DNA from: JADKAV01 sp041393775
Lineage (GTDB): Bacteria > Actinomycetota > Actinomycetes > S36-B12 > UBA10799
Assembly (NCBI GenBank): GCA_041393775.1
Contig: JAWKJM010000008.1
Span: 1 to 64,000 of the forward strand
Direction of reading: 5' to 3'
Length of the DNA: 64,000 nt
Part shown: in pieces, positions 6,927-17,842 of the stretch
Layout: each line of letters begins with the position of its first letter
How positions within the stretch are numbered: position 1 is the first letter of the stretch
Notes under the pieces: model-generated
The model's database searches: none
What the model saw: only the letters and a program-made list of their open reading frames with translations
Told to the model about the DNA's origin: nothing
Program-made: the position numbers and the translations under genes

Positions 6927-8573
6927 ATGACTCCCGATGCACTTGCTGCAGCGATCACTGCGGCACTGGTCCAGGTGCCCGACGTCAACGGCATCGACGC
7001 GAAGGTCCAGGTCGAACGGCCCAAGAACCGTGACCACGGGGACTATTCGACCAACGTGGCGCTGGTTCTGGCCAAGCGGGCCGGGATGCCACCACGGGAC
7101 CTGGCCGCGAAGATCGTGGCGGCACTGCAGGACAACACCGCCATCGAAAGCCTGGAGATCGCGGGTCCCGGCTTCATCAACATCCGGCTTGCCGCGGATT
7201 CACAGGGTGAGATAGCCCGGGCGATCGTCGAAACCGGCAGTTCCTACGGCCACATCGACGCCCTTTCGGGGACTGCGATCAACCTCGAGTTCATATCGGC
7301 CAATCCCACGGGCCCGTTGCACCTCGGCCACACCCGCTGGGCCGCCGTCGGAGACGCCATGGCCCGCGTGCTCTCAGCAGCGGGGGCGGCGGTGACCCGC
7401 GAGTTCTACATCAACGACCGAGGCGTCCAGATGGACAAGTTCGGGCAGTCGCTGGAGGCGTCTGCGCTCGGGGTCCCGGTGCCGGAAGGCGGCTACCAGG
7501 GTGGCTACATCCACGACCTCGCCCGCGCCATTGCGGAGGCCGACCCGGGAATCGTCGATCTGCCGCCTGATGAGCGGTGGGTGGCGTTCCGGGAAGCGGG
7601 GTACGCACTGCAACTGCAGCAGCAGAAGGATGTGCTCGACAACTTCCGAACGCACTTCGACGTGTGGTACTCCGAGCGTTCGCTGCACGAGTCCGGGGCC
7701 GTCGATCGAGGCATGGCCAAACTGCGTGAACAGGGGCACGTCTTCGAAAGCGAGGGCGCTGTCTGGCTGCGGACCAGCGACTTCGACGACGACAAGGACC
7801 GGGTCTTGATCAAGGCCGATGGTGAACTGACCTACTTCGCTTCGGACACCGCCTACTACGTCGACAAGCGTGACCGCGGATTCGACATCTGCATCTACCT
7901 GCTCGGCGCCGACCACCACGGCTACGTCAACCGCCTCCGGGCGGTGAGTGCATGTGCCGGCGACGACCCCGACTACAACATCGAGATCCTGATCGGCCAG
8001 CTGGTGAAGATGTTCAAGGGGGGCGAGGAGGTCCGGCTGAGCAAACGTGCCGGCGCCATCGTCACCCTGGAAGACCTCGTGGACGAGGTCGGCGTGGACG
8101 CCGCGCGGTACACGCTGATCCGCTACCCTGCGGATTCGCCGCTCACCATGGATCTCGACCTGCTCGTTCAGCGCACCAACGAGAATCCCGTGTACTACGT
8201 GCAGTACGCCCACGCCCGGATCTCCTCGGTGTTGCGCAACGCCGCCGATCTGGGAATCGACTGGCAGGCGGGCCAGTTTGAACCGGGACTGCTGGACCAC
8301 GAGCGGGAGTCCGCGCTGCTGGGGGCGCTGGCCGAGTTCCCCCGGGTCATCGCGACGGCTGCAGAGTTGCGCGAGCCGCACCGGGTCTCGCGATACCTGG
8401 AAGAGGTCGCCACCGCCTACCACAAGTTCTACGACTCCTGCCGCGTCCTGCCCCGTGCCGATGAGGACCTTGCCGCGCTGCACGTGGCGAGGCTCTGGCT
8501 GTGTGCTGCCGCCCGTCAGGTGGTGGCGAACGGGCTGGACCTGTGCGGGGTGGCCGCGCCGGAGCGTATGTAG
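6927..8573 (+). CDS. argS: Arginyl-tRNA synthetase
   Basis: This 548-residue class I synthetase charges tRNA-Arg. It has the N-terminal Arg-tRNA-synthetase domain (residues 1-90) and a HIGH-type motif in NPTGPLHLGHTRWA (HLGH at residues 132-135). The KMSKS-equivalent is the degenerate EVRLSKRAGAIV, and a helical DALR anticodon-binding domain lies at the C-terminus. The length is normal. TAGGCT at 6915-6920 followed by 6 nt and ATG indicates a leaderless transcript. It is followed by lysA, the usual actinobacterial arrangement. Confidence 0.97.
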   Translation: MTPDALAAAITAALVQVPDVNGIDAKVQVERPKNRDHGDYSTNVALVLAKRAGMPPRDLAAKIVAALQDNTAIESLEIAGPGFINIRLAADSQGEIARAIVETGSSYGHIDALSGTAINLEFISANPTGPLHLGHTRWAAVGDAMARVLSAAGAAVTREFYINDRGVQMDKFGQSLEASALGVPVPEGGYQGGYIHDLARAIAEADPGIVDLPPDERWVAFREAGYALQLQQQKDVLDNFRTHFDVWYSERSLHESGAVDRGMAKLREQGHVFESEGAVWLRTSDFDDDKDRVLIKADGELTYFASDTAYYVDKRDRGFDICIYLLGADHHGYVNRLRAVSACAGDDPDYNIEILIGQLVKMFKGGEEVRLSKRAGAIVTLEDLVDEVGVDAARYTLIRYPADSPLTMDLDLLVQRTNENPVYYVQYAHARISSVLRNAADLGIDWQAGQFEPGLLDHERESALLGALAEFPRVIATAAELREPHRVSRYLEEVATAYHKFYDSCRVLPRADEDLAALHVARLWLCAAARQVVANGLDLCGVAAPERM

Positions 8574-8621
8574 TGATCCTGGGGCGCAGTGCTGCCCGGA
8601 CTCCACCGTTAGGCTTCCTGC

Positions 8622-10013
8622 ATGCCCGCACACCCCGCCGGACCCCGGCATGAAGACATCCTCCACGGCGCCAACGTGGGGGAGCCGCCAGCGGACGTGA
8701 ATGCGTTGGACGAGGCGGTGTGGCCTATGGGGGCACGCCGTCGGGATGGTGTCCTGGAGATCGCCGGGGTGCCTGTCGGCCGAGCCGTCCTCGACTACGG
8801 GTCGCCAGTCTTCATCCTCGATGAACAACACTTCCGGACCTCGGCCCGCAACTACATCTCGGCCTACACGCATGCAGAGGTCTACTACGCCGCCAAGGCG
8901 TTCTTCAGCGGCCGAGTGGCCCGGTGGGCGGACGAGGAGGGCCTTCGAATCGACGTCTGCACGCTGGGGGAGATGGAGATCGCCCTGCGTGCGGGGGTGG
9001 CCGGTGACCGGTTGCTGTTCCACGGCAACAACAAGAGCGAATACGAACTGCGGCGAGCACTCGATGCCGGCGTCGGCCGGATCGTGGTCGACTCGTTCCA
9101 GGAGATCGAGCGACTGTCGGCCCTAGCCGCCGAGTTGGGTGTTCGCCCGAAGTTGCTAGTGCGGGTCACGGTCGGGGTGGAGGCCCACACCCATGAGTTC
9201 ATCGCCACCGCCCACGAGGACCAGAAGTTCGGACTCGCGCTCGCGGGCGGTGTTGCCGCGGCGGCGGCGGAGGCGGTCCTGGCTGATCCGCATCTGGATC
9301 TGGTGGGGCTGCACAGTCACATCGGGTCGCAGATCTTCGATTCCTCCGGCTTCGAGGTGGCGGCGCATCGCATGGCGGGTCTCGTCGCACAGTTGGTGAG
9401 CGACGGTCACGCCATCGGCGAGCTCAATCTAGGTGGCGGAATGGGTATCGCCTACACCTGTGACGACGACCCGCCGCAGGTCGCCGACATGGCCAAGCAG
9501 TTGCAGTCGATCGTCGCGCGGGAGTGCGAACTCGCCGGGGTGCCGGTGCCGCGGCTGGCGGTCGAACCTGGCCGGGCCATCGTCGGCACTGCCGGGATTA
9601 CGGTCTATGAGGTGGGGACTGTGAAGCCGGTGGACCTGGGTGGGCGCGCGCGGTTGTACGTCTCGGTGGACGGGGGTATGAGCGACAACATCCGCACGGC
9701 GTTGTATGGAGCGGACTACACCGTGGTCCTGGCCAACCGTGAGTCGACGGCTGAGCCCGTGCTCAGTCGGGTCGTGGGCAAGCATTGTGAGAGCGGTGAC
9801 GTCGTGGTGCGGGACGCATGGCTGCCAGCTGATGTGGCGCCGGGGGATCTCCTGGCCGTAGCCGCCACCGGTGCCTACTGCCGAAGCATGGCAAGCAACT
9901 ACAACTACCTGCCGCGCCCTGCCGTGGTGGCTGCCGCGGCCGGCGCGTGCTCGGTGGTCCTGCGGCGGGAGACCCTCGAGGACATGTTCGCCTCGGATGC
10001 AGGGCTGGGCTGA
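8622..10013 (+). CDS. lysA: Diaminopimelate decarboxylase
   Basis: This 463-residue fold-III PLP enzyme converts meso-diaminopimelate to lysine. The PLP lysine lies in VYYAAKAFF (K92). Other family motifs are LHSHIGSQIFD, NLGGGMGIAY, EPGRAIVGTAG and a C-terminal GAYCRSMASNYN. The length is typical. TAGGCT (8610-8615) lies 6 nt before the ATG, so a leaderless transcript separate from argS is likely. It leads into the aspartate-family amino acid genes hom-thrC-thrB after an intergenic region holding repeat element A1. Confidence 0.97.
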   Translation: MPAHPAGPRHEDILHGANVGEPPADVNALDEAVWPMGARRRDGVLEIAGVPVGRAVLDYGSPVFILDEQHFRTSARNYISAYTHAEVYYAAKAFFSGRVARWADEEGLRIDVCTLGEMEIALRAGVAGDRLLFHGNNKSEYELRRALDAGVGRIVVDSFQEIERLSALAAELGVRPKLLVRVTVGVEAHTHEFIATAHEDQKFGLALAGGVAAAAAEAVLADPHLDLVGLHSHIGSQIFDSSGFEVAAHRMAGLVAQLVSDGHAIGELNLGGGMGIAYTCDDDPPQVADMAKQLQSIVARECELAGVPVPRLAVEPGRAIVGTAGITVYEVGTVKPVDLGGRARLYVSVDGGMSDNIRTALYGADYTVVLANRESTAEPVLSRVVGKHCESGDVVVRDAWLPADVAPGDLLAVAATGAYCRSMASNYNYLPRPAVVAAAAGACSVVLRRETLEDMFASDAGLG

Positions 10014-10081
10014 CCGCACGGATCGCGGGGACCCGGGTTGAAACCCGTCCGTTGCGTCCTCATGGGTCCGCGCGGACCTTC

Positions 10082-10194
10082 TGTGACGAAGTTGTGGGCT
10101 ATCTGCCGTGATTGTTACGAAAGTGCGCGGTCGCGACGGCTCTGGCCACGCACCTTCGTAACACTGCGGGAGGAGGGGCACCAACTTCGTCACA
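10082..10194. repeat. Family A element, copy A1 (113 bp)
   Basis: Four 13-bp arms: a TGTGACGAAGTTG, b TGTTACGAAAGTG, b' CACCTTCGTAACA, a' CAACTTCGTCACA. Spacers are 18, 25 and 18 bp. The outer arms pair perfectly. The inner arms pair with a T-A at position 4 and one mismatch at position 10. It sits between lysA and hom in a 302-bp gene-free stretch, followed at once by a 31-bp-period direct repeat. Confidence 0.9.
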
Positions 10195-10197
10195 ACT

Positions 10198-10253
10198 GTG
10201 GGTCGTGGGCGATCTGGACCGCGTAGCCGTGGGTCGTGGGTGAACTGGACCGC
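10198..10253 (+). repeat. Two-copy direct repeat upstream of hom
   Basis: Two 25-bp units, at 10198-10222 and 10229-10253, share GTGGGTCGTGGG and CTGGACCGC and differ at two positions. Their period is 31 bp. They end 62 bp before the hom start and could be paired regulator sites for the threonine operon or a small duplication. Confidence 0.6.
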
Positions 10254-10315
10254 ACCCCCCACCTGTCCTGCGAGGTCTTCTGAAAGGGGCAGGCCCGCCG
10301 TGGGAGACTGTCAGC

Positions 10316-11611
10316 GTGTCTGATTCTGTGCGCATCGCGCTGCTCGGTGGTGGAACGGTCGGCTCCCAGGTGGCCCGCCAGCTCACGGAGTTCGCCGACG
10401 ACCTGCAGGCGCGGGTGGGCGCGCCCCTGGAACTTGTGCAGGTGGCGGTGCGTGACACTTCCAGGCCGCGACCCGGTATCGCCCCGGACCTGCTCACCGA
10501 TGATCCCTTCTCGGTGGTCAAGCGCGAGGACGTCGACATCGTCGTGGAGGTCATGGGCGGGCTTGTGCCCACGCAAGAGTTGCTCGAGACGGCTCTGCGC
10601 AACGGCGCCAGCGTGATCACGGCGAACAAGGCGCTTCTCAGCGAGCATGGCGCGACGTTGCATGAGATCGCCTACGACAGTGGCGTGGACCTGTTCTATG
10701 AAGCCGCTGTCGCGGGTGCGATCCCGCTTCTGCGGCCCCTGCGGGAATCCCTGGCCGGCGACCAGGTGCGCAAGGTCCTCGGCATCGTCAACGGCACCAC
10801 GAACTTCATCCTGACCAAGATGGACGAAGAGGGCGCGGACTACGAGGATGTGCTGGCGCAGGCTCAGCGACTCGGCTACGCCGAAGCAGATCCGACCGCC
10901 GACGTCGAAGGCCACGACGCTGCGGCCAAGGCCGCGATCCTGGCCACGCTGGCTTTCCACTCCAGCGTGACGCTGTCCGATGTGTACTGCGAGGGGATCA
11001 GCAACGTGACCCTGCGCGACGTGGAGGCCGCCAGGGACCTCGGGTTCGTAATCAAACTACTGGCGGTGGCCGAGCGCACCCAGGACGGAGCGGGCGTGGT
11101 GACCCGGGTCCATCCCGCGATGGTGCATCGTTCACACCCGCTGGCCAGCGTCCGCGACGCGTTCAACGCCGTCTTCGTGGAGGCTGAATCGGCGGGCCAG
11201 ATGATGTTCTACGGCAGGGGGGCCGGGGGAGAACCCACGGCAAGTGCCGTTCTCGGCGACCTCGTGACCGCCGCTCGCAACCGCCGCACCGGGGCCGCGG
11301 GCCAGGCCCAGTCGGTCTACGCCGGGCTGAGGCCGCGACCGATCGGCGAGGCGATCACCCGGTACACCGTCCATCTCGATGTGGCCGACCGGCCCGGCGT
11401 ACTGGCTCAGATCGCCACCTGTTTCGGTCACCACGATGTGTCGATCCAGACCGTGCGCCAGGACGCCGACGACTCCACCGGCGGGGCATCGCTGTTGATC
11501 CGGACCCACGCGGCGACCGAAGCCGACCTCGATTCGACTGTGGAAGCCCTGCGCGACCTCGACAGTGTCAACGAGGTGGTCGCCGTCATGCGGGTGGAGG
11601 GCGAGGAATGA
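10316..11611 (+). CDS. hom: Homoserine dehydrogenase
   Basis: This 431-residue enzyme makes homoserine from aspartate semialdehyde using NAD(P)H. It has an N-terminal Rossmann domain (ALLGGGTVGSQVARQL), a catalytic domain with KVLGIVNGTTNFILTKM, and a C-terminal ACT domain beginning TVHLDVADRPGVLAQIATCF. The ACT domain is the usual site of threonine feedback inhibition. The GTG start has GAGACT 6 nt upstream, a weaker match to the leaderless pattern. The stop overlaps the thrC start (ATGA), forming the hom-thrC-thrB operon. Confidence 0.97.
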   Translation: MSDSVRIALLGGGTVGSQVARQLTEFADDLQARVGAPLELVQVAVRDTSRPRPGIAPDLLTDDPFSVVKREDVDIVVEVMGGLVPTQELLETALRNGASVITANKALLSEHGATLHEIAYDSGVDLFYEAAVAGAIPLLRPLRESLAGDQVRKVLGIVNGTTNFILTKMDEEGADYEDVLAQAQRLGYAEADPTADVEGHDAAAKAAILATLAFHSSVTLSDVYCEGISNVTLRDVEAARDLGFVIKLLAVAERTQDGAGVVTRVHPAMVHRSHPLASVRDAFNAVFVEAESAGQMMFYGRGAGGEPTASAVLGDLVTAARNRRTGAAGQAQSVYAGLRPRPIGEAITRYTVHLDVADRPGVLAQIATCFGHHDVSIQTVRQDADDSTGGASLLIRTHAATEADLDSTVEALRDLDSVNEVVAVMRVEGEE

Positions 11612-12651
11612 GCGCACACGTGTGGCGGGGGATCATCGAGGAGTACCGCGACCGTCTGCCGGTGACTCCTGAGACTCCGGTGATCTCACTGCGTGAAGGT
11701 GGCACCCCGTTGGTGCGGGCGAACCGGATCAGCGAAGCGACCGGCTGCGAGGTCTTCCTCAAGGTCGAGGGTGTCAACCCCACCGGTTCCTTCAAGGACC
11801 GGGGGATGACGATGGCGATCTCCATGGCCGCCCAGGAGGGTGCCAAGGCTGTGATCTGTGCCTCCACCGGGAACACCAGCGCCAGTGCCGCCGCATACGC
11901 GGTTCGCGCCGACATGGTCTGCGCGGTGCTGGTCCCGGCGGGCAAGATCGCCATGGGCAAACTTGCGCAGGCGTTGGTCCACGGCGCTCGCCTGCTGCAG
12001 GTCGACGGCAACTTCGACGACTGTCTGAACTTGGCGCGCGACTTGTCCGAGGAGTACCCGGTGGCGCTGGTCAACAGCGTCAACCCGGCCCGGATCGAAG
12101 GCCAGAAGACCGCCAGCTTCGAGATCGTCGATCAGCTCGGTGCAGCCCCCGACATCCACTGCCTGCCGGTGGGTAATGCCGGCAACATCACCGCCTACTG
12201 GAAGGGGTACCGGGAGTACGGGGCCTCGCCGCGGATGTGGGGTTTCCAGGCCGCTGGCGCCGCTCCGATCGTGCGGGGTGAGCGGGTGCGCAACCCGACC
12301 ACCATCGCGACCGCGATCAGGATCGGCAACCCTGCCTCGTGGGAGCAGGCCGAGGCCGCCCGGGACGACTCCGGCGGTGTGATCGAGATGGTGACCGACC
12401 GCCAGATCCTCAGCGCCTACAAACTTCTGGCTGCAGGCGAGGGAGTCTTCGTGGAGCCTGCCTCCGCGGCCGGGATCGCAGGGTTGCTGGCCAAATCCGA
12501 GGCGGGCGAGCTCGACGCCGGCCAGACGATCGTGTGCACTGTGACCGGCAACGGCCTCAAAGATCCGCAGTGGGCGATCGCCGGGGCACCGCAGCCGGTG
12601 AGGATCGCCGTCGACGCGCAGGCGGCTGCTGAAGAACTCGGCCTGATCTGA
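11608..12651 (+). CDS. thrC: Threonine synthase
   Basis: This 347-residue PLP-dependent lyase converts O-phosphohomoserine to threonine. The PLP lysine is K63 in NPTGSFKDRGMT. The phosphate-binding loop is the Gly-rich LPVGNAGNITAYW. At this length it is the short bacterial form without the extra N-terminal domain of the enterobacterial enzyme. It overlaps hom by 4 bp upstream and thrB by 1 bp downstream. Confidence 0.97.
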   Translation: MSAHVWRGIIEEYRDRLPVTPETPVISLREGGTPLVRANRISEATGCEVFLKVEGVNPTGSFKDRGMTMAISMAAQEGAKAVICASTGNTSASAAAYAVRADMVCAVLVPAGKIAMGKLAQALVHGARLLQVDGNFDDCLNLARDLSEEYPVALVNSVNPARIEGQKTASFEIVDQLGAAPDIHCLPVGNAGNITAYWKGYREYGASPRMWGFQAAGAAPIVRGERVRNPTTIATAIRIGNPASWEQAEAARDDSGGVIEMVTDRQILSAYKLLAAGEGVFVEPASAAGIAGLLAKSEAGELDAGQTIVCTVTGNGLKDPQWAIAGAPQPVRIAVDAQAAAEELGLI

Positions 12652-13496
12652 TGCGCGTGGTGGTGGAGGCCCCCGCCACGTCGGCGAATCTGGGGTCCGG
12701 CTTCGACTGCCTGGGGCTGGCGCTCGAATTGCGCGACCGGGTCACGTTCGAACTCGCCGACCATACCTCCGTCACCGTCACTGGCGAGGGTGCCGGCGAG
12801 GTGAACCGGGGCCCGGACCACCTGATCCTGTCCACTGTTCGCAGGGCGTTCGAGGCGTGCGGTTCACCGGTGCCCGACGTGTCGGTGACTTGTGAGAACC
12901 GAGTGCCGCATGGTCGCGGTCTGGGCAGTTCGTCAGCGGCCATCGTCACGGGACTGGCCGCGGCGCGCGCACTCGGTGCGGAGATGAGCGATGAGGAGTT
13001 GCTCGCGCTGGCGACCGTGATCGAAGGTCATCCGGACAACGTGGCACCCGCTCTGCTGGGCGGCCTGACCGTCGCGTGGATGCAGTCCGGGATCGGCCGG
13101 GCGGTACGGCTGCAGCCGGCGGCCGGACTCGAAGTTACTCTCGCGATCCCGGATGAACGCCTGCCCACCGCGACTGCGCGGACACTGCTGCCGCAGGCGA
13201 TCCCGTTCACCGACGCCGTCCACGCGCTGGGTCGTTCCGCGCTGGCCGTGGCTGCTTTCAGCGACCATCCGGAACTCCTGTTGGCGGCAACCGAGGACCG
13301 GATCCATCAGGATTACCGGCGCTCGGCCTATCCCGGTTCCTGGGAACTGGTGCAGGAACTGCGTGAACAGTCGGTCGCGGCCGCGATTTCGGGCGCTGGC
13401 CCGAGCGTCATCGCCTTCTCCTCGGATGTGCAGGTCCCGCCTAACTGGCGCACGATCGTCGTCCCGGTGGCCGATGAAGGTGTGCGGGTCACCTGA
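12651..13496 (+). CDS. thrB: Homoserine kinase
   Basis: This 281-residue GHMP kinase phosphorylates homoserine, supplying ThrC. It begins VVVEAPATSANLGSGFDCLG. The ATP-binding GHMP loop is VPHGRGLGSSSAA (residues 85-97). A C-terminal AAISGAGPSVIAF is the third GHMP motif. The order hom-thrC-thrB with overlapping ends indicates one mRNA. Its last 8 bp overlap the convergent CoA-binding gene. Confidence 0.96.
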   Translation: MRVVVEAPATSANLGSGFDCLGLALELRDRVTFELADHTSVTVTGEGAGEVNRGPDHLILSTVRRAFEACGSPVPDVSVTCENRVPHGRGLGSSSAAIVTGLAAARALGAEMSDEELLALATVIEGHPDNVAPALLGGLTVAWMQSGIGRAVRLQPAAGLEVTLAIPDERLPTATARTLLPQAIPFTDAVHALGRSALAVAAFSDHPELLLAATEDRIHQDYRRSAYPGSWELVQELREQSVAAAISGAGPSVIAFSSDVQVPPNWRTIVVPVADEGVRVT

Positions 13497-13965
13497 CCTC
13501 GCGGGGCACCTTGCCCGTCAGTTTCAGGATCCGGCACATCATGCGGTGGCCGCCGTCAGAGGCCGGCCCGAACATGAGCGGACACCCGCCCTCGAACACC
13601 ATGACCGACCCATCGTGGCCCACATCTGCGGCCTCCGCGGAGACGCTGCCGGGGCCGAACGACCGGTGCATCCAGGCGTACTTGATCCCGAGGTCCACGA
13701 TCTCGCGCATCGTGTCCGGGGCGTACTGAGCGCTGGTGGCGATGACAACCGCGTCCACGCCGCCCGGGATCGCCGACAGGTTGGGATAGGCGGGGTCGCC
13801 CTCCACGGTCTGCGCGTTCGGATTGACCGCGAAGACCGTGTAGCCCCGATCTCTGAGTCGGGTGTACACCGCATTGCTGCCGTGTCCTTCCGGCTTCTGG
13901 GACACACCTGTGACCGCGATCCGTTTCTGCTGCAGGAACTCGGCAGCCGCATCGGCAATCTTCAT
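13489..13965 (-). CDS. CoA-binding domain protein (YccU-like)
   Basis: This 158-residue single-domain Rossmann protein is of the CoA-binding family. IAVTGVSQKPEGHGSNAV is the nucleotide loop, followed by VFAVNPN and AVVIATSAQYAPDTMREIVDLG. Such proteins resemble the CoA-binding domain of acyl-CoA synthetases (ADP-forming) standing alone; the function is unknown. ATG at 13965 is preferred to GTG at 13968 because AGGAGG lies 7 nt upstream of it. The end overlaps the thrB end by 8 bp on the other strand. Confidence 0.85.
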   Translation of the reverse strand: MKIADAAAEFLQQKRIAVTGVSQKPEGHGSNAVYTRLRDRGYTVFAVNPNAQTVEGDPAYPNLSAIPGGVDAVVIATSAQYAPDTMREIVDLGIKYAWMHRSFGPGSVSAEAADVGHDGSVMVFEGGCPLMFGPASDGGHRMMCRILKLTGKVPREVR

Positions 13966-14061
13966 CACCGGACCTCCTGTCCGTCGTCTCCCAGGCTACG
14001 CCGCGGCAGTCGGTGGCTGAAGACTATGAAGGTCGTTGTTCGGCTTTCAGTAACAAGGGTG

Positions 14062-14091
14062 TTACAGTAGTGGCAGCCAGGGCGTTAATAC
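14062..14091 (+). promoter_or_regulatory. Candidate rho promoter
   Basis: TTACAG (14062-14067) and TAATAC (14086-14091) are separated by 18 bp, a fair match to a vegetative promoter. Transcription from here would give a leader of about 140 nt before rho. A small hairpin, GTAACA-aggg-TGTTAC (14050-14065), overlaps the -35 box. Confidence 0.5.
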
Positions 14092-14239
14092 TCGTGGCGA
14101 TCACGGGGCCAGGTTTCTTCGGCCCGAACTTCCCACTTTGACGCCCATCGGCAATACCTTGTCCGATGTGAACGGTTTCTACATGGCTGTTCACCTTGTT
14201 GGGCGATCTCGCCCCGACGTCCATGAAAGGACGTGTCAG

Positions 14240-15940
<1,701 letters not shown>

Positions 15941-16111
15941 GTCCGGCGGCACGTCGTCCACGGGGTCGGCGGCCCTCTCTTCACGTGGGGTGCGGGCTGC
16001 CGCTCCTGCTGAACGAGACTCAGTGATACCAGGTGGCGAGAACTGACTTCGCTGGTTGCCCTTGGGTTCCGGTTAGGACTTCGCATTCTGGTTGGGCCCT
16101 TGTGCGACCCA

Positions 16112-16350
16112 CCGACCTAACGCGAAACCGGCTCGTGTACTCGGTCGCCGCAGGAGTTGGCCGCGAGGTTAGAGGTTGTCCACGAGGTTAGAGAACACAC
16201 GCGTGGTTTCTCTAACCTCGTGCACGTTCTCTAACGCGAGCGATTTCCGCCGGGCGTTTTCCCGCCTGAATCGGCGGCCATGGACGACTAACGCGAGCGA
16301 TCTCAGACCGACTGCCTGGACGACGCAAATGACCAACGCGAAACCGCCTG
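16112..16350 (+). repeat. Family B element, copy B1 (in the 609-bp gap between rho and rpmE)
   Basis: It begins with CTAACGCGAAACCGGCTCGT, then GTCGCCGCAGGAGTTGGCCG and two GAGGTTAGAG units 19 bp apart. A hairpin follows with arms CACGAGGTTAGAGAA (16181-16195) and TTCTCTAACCTCGTG (16208-16222) around a 12-nt loop. CTAACGCGAGCGAT units come next. The rest of 15941-16549 holds a related GGTTCCGGTT-type lead-in (about 16060-16110) and the rpmE promoter region; no gene is seen. Confidence 0.85.
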
Positions 16351-16460
16351 ACCGTTTCATCTCCTGATCCGTTGCCGCTGGCGCCTGTCCGCAACTCGCA
16401 CCCGCAATCCCCCCGATTGCGCGTCTGCGCAGGCTTTGGCCCCGCGGGTCCAGGGGGGAA

Positions 16461-16488
16461 TAGACGCCTGGACCGACGACGTTACACT
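16461..16488 (+). promoter_or_regulatory. Candidate promoter for rpmE-prfA-prmC
   Basis: TAGACG (16461-16466) and TACACT (16483-16488) are 16 bp apart. The predicted start is about 55 nt before the rpmE ATG. The -35 match is partial. Confidence 0.4.
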
Positions 16489-16549
16489 CGAAGCACGCCC
16501 CGGTTCACGCTGCGAAATTTCGGCGACCCGGGACCATCAAAGGAGAATC

Positions 16550-16765
16550 ATGAAGCCCGACATCCACCCCGAGTACGTCGAGACCACGGTCACGTGCTCG
16601 TGTGGCAACCAGTTCACCACGCGCAGCACCGCCAAGAGCGGTCAGATCCACGCGGAAGTGTGCAACCAGTGCCACCCCTTCTACACCGGAAAACAGAAGA
16701 TTCTGGACACCGGTGGCCGCGTCGCGAAGTTCGAGAAGCGCTTCGGCAAGTCGACCGCCAAGTAG
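16550..16765 (+). CDS. rpmE: 50S ribosomal protein L31, zinc-binding form
   Basis: This 71-residue ribosomal protein has the zinc-binding (C+) cysteines in TCSCGNQF and VCNQCHPFYTGKQK. AGGAG at 16541-16545 lies 4 nt before the ATG at 16550; longer in-frame starts run into non-conserved sequence. It is followed without a gap by prfA. In zinc limitation C+ L31 is generally replaced by a C- paralogue, which is not seen here. Confidence 0.97.
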   Translation: MKPDIHPEYVETTVTCSCGNQFTTRSTAKSGQIHAEVCNQCHPFYTGKQKILDTGGRVAKFEKRFGKSTAK

Positions 16766-17842
16766 GTGTTCGAACGCGTATCAGCACTCGTCGACGAACT
16801 GCACGGGCTAGAGGCTGAACTCGCCGACCCGGCGTTGCACTCGGATCCCACCAAGGCCCGCTCGGTCGGGAAGCGGCACGCGCAGTTGCGTCCGATCGTC
16901 GAGTTGTACGAGCAGTGGCTGACCCTGGGCGGTGACGAACAGGCAGCCCGGGAACTCGCCGAATCAGATGTTGCGTTCGCGGAGGAGGCGGACCAGATCG
17001 CAACTGAGCGTGAGCAGGTGGCAGAACGCCTCAGCGAGATGCTGGTGCCGCGCGATGCCCTCGACGACTCCGACGCGATCCTGGAAATCAAGGCTGGTGA
17101 GGGCGGCGACGAATCCGCCCTGTTCGCCGGCGACCTCGTGCGCATGTACGACCGCTATGCGCAAGCTCGCGGCTGGCGTGTCGAAGTCATCGACATGGAG
17201 GAGACCAACCTCGGCGGGGTCAAGGACGCGACGATCTCGATCAAGGCAAAGGGCCAGACGCCGATCGACGACATGCCGTTCGCCCGCTTGAAGTTCGAGG
17301 CCGGCGTTCATCGGGTGCAACGGGTCCCGGTCACGGAATCACAGGGTCGCATCCACACCTCGGCGGCCGGCGTGCTCGTGTTCCCGGAGACCGAGGACGT
17401 CGAGATCACCATCGACCCCAACGACCTGCGGATCGACGTCTACCGCTCCTCGGGTCCCGGGGGCCAGAGCGTCAATACGACAGACTCCGCTGTGCGCATC
17501 ACGCACGTCCCGACAGGCGTAGTGGTCTCATGCCAGAACGAGAAGTCGCAACTGCAGAACAAGGAGCAGGCTTTGCGGATCCTGCGGGCCCGGCTGGTCG
17601 CCCTGGCCGAGGAGGAGAAGGCGGCGGAGGCGTCGGCCACTCGCAAGGAGCAAGTACGAACCGTGGACCGGTCCGAGCGCATCCGCACCTACAACTTCCC
17701 CGAGAACCGGATCTCCGACCACCGGACCGGTTTCAAGGCCTACAATCTCGACGCCGTGCTGGCAGGCGAGCTCGACCCGATCATCCAGAGCTGTGTCGAC
17801 GCCGATCTCGCGCAGCGGTTGGAGTCGGCGGACTCGGTGTGA
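16766..17842 (+). CDS. prfA: Peptide chain release factor 1
   Basis: This 358-residue RF1 recognises UAA and UAG stops. It has a PxT-type codon-recognition motif, RVPVTESQGR (PVT), rather than the SPF of RF2. The catalytic GGQ is in RSSGPGGQSVNTT (about residues 230-240). The GTG start follows the rpmE stop directly. The GGQ glutamine is the methylation target of PrmC, encoded immediately downstream with a 4-bp overlap. Confidence 0.97.
   Translation: MFERVSALVDELHGLEAELADPALHSDPTKARSVGKRHAQLRPIVELYEQWLTLGGDEQAARELAESDVAFAEEADQIATEREQVAERLSEMLVPRDALDDSDAILEIKAGEGGDESALFAGDLVRMYDRYAQARGWRVEVIDMEETNLGGVKDATISIKAKGQTPIDDMPFARLKFEAGVHRVQRVPVTESQGRIHTSAAGVLVFPETEDVEITIDPNDLRIDVYRSSGPGGQSVNTTDSAVRITHVPTGVVVSCQNEKSQLQNKEQALRILRARLVALAEEEKAAEASATRKEQVRTVDRSERIRTYNFPENRISDHRTGFKAYNLDAVLAGELDPIIQSCVDADLAQRLESADSV

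Noticed and set aside
16112..16350. Insertion sequence remnant in the rho-rpmE gap
   Set aside because: No transposase fragment or target duplication could be identified; the sequence is explained by family B modules.
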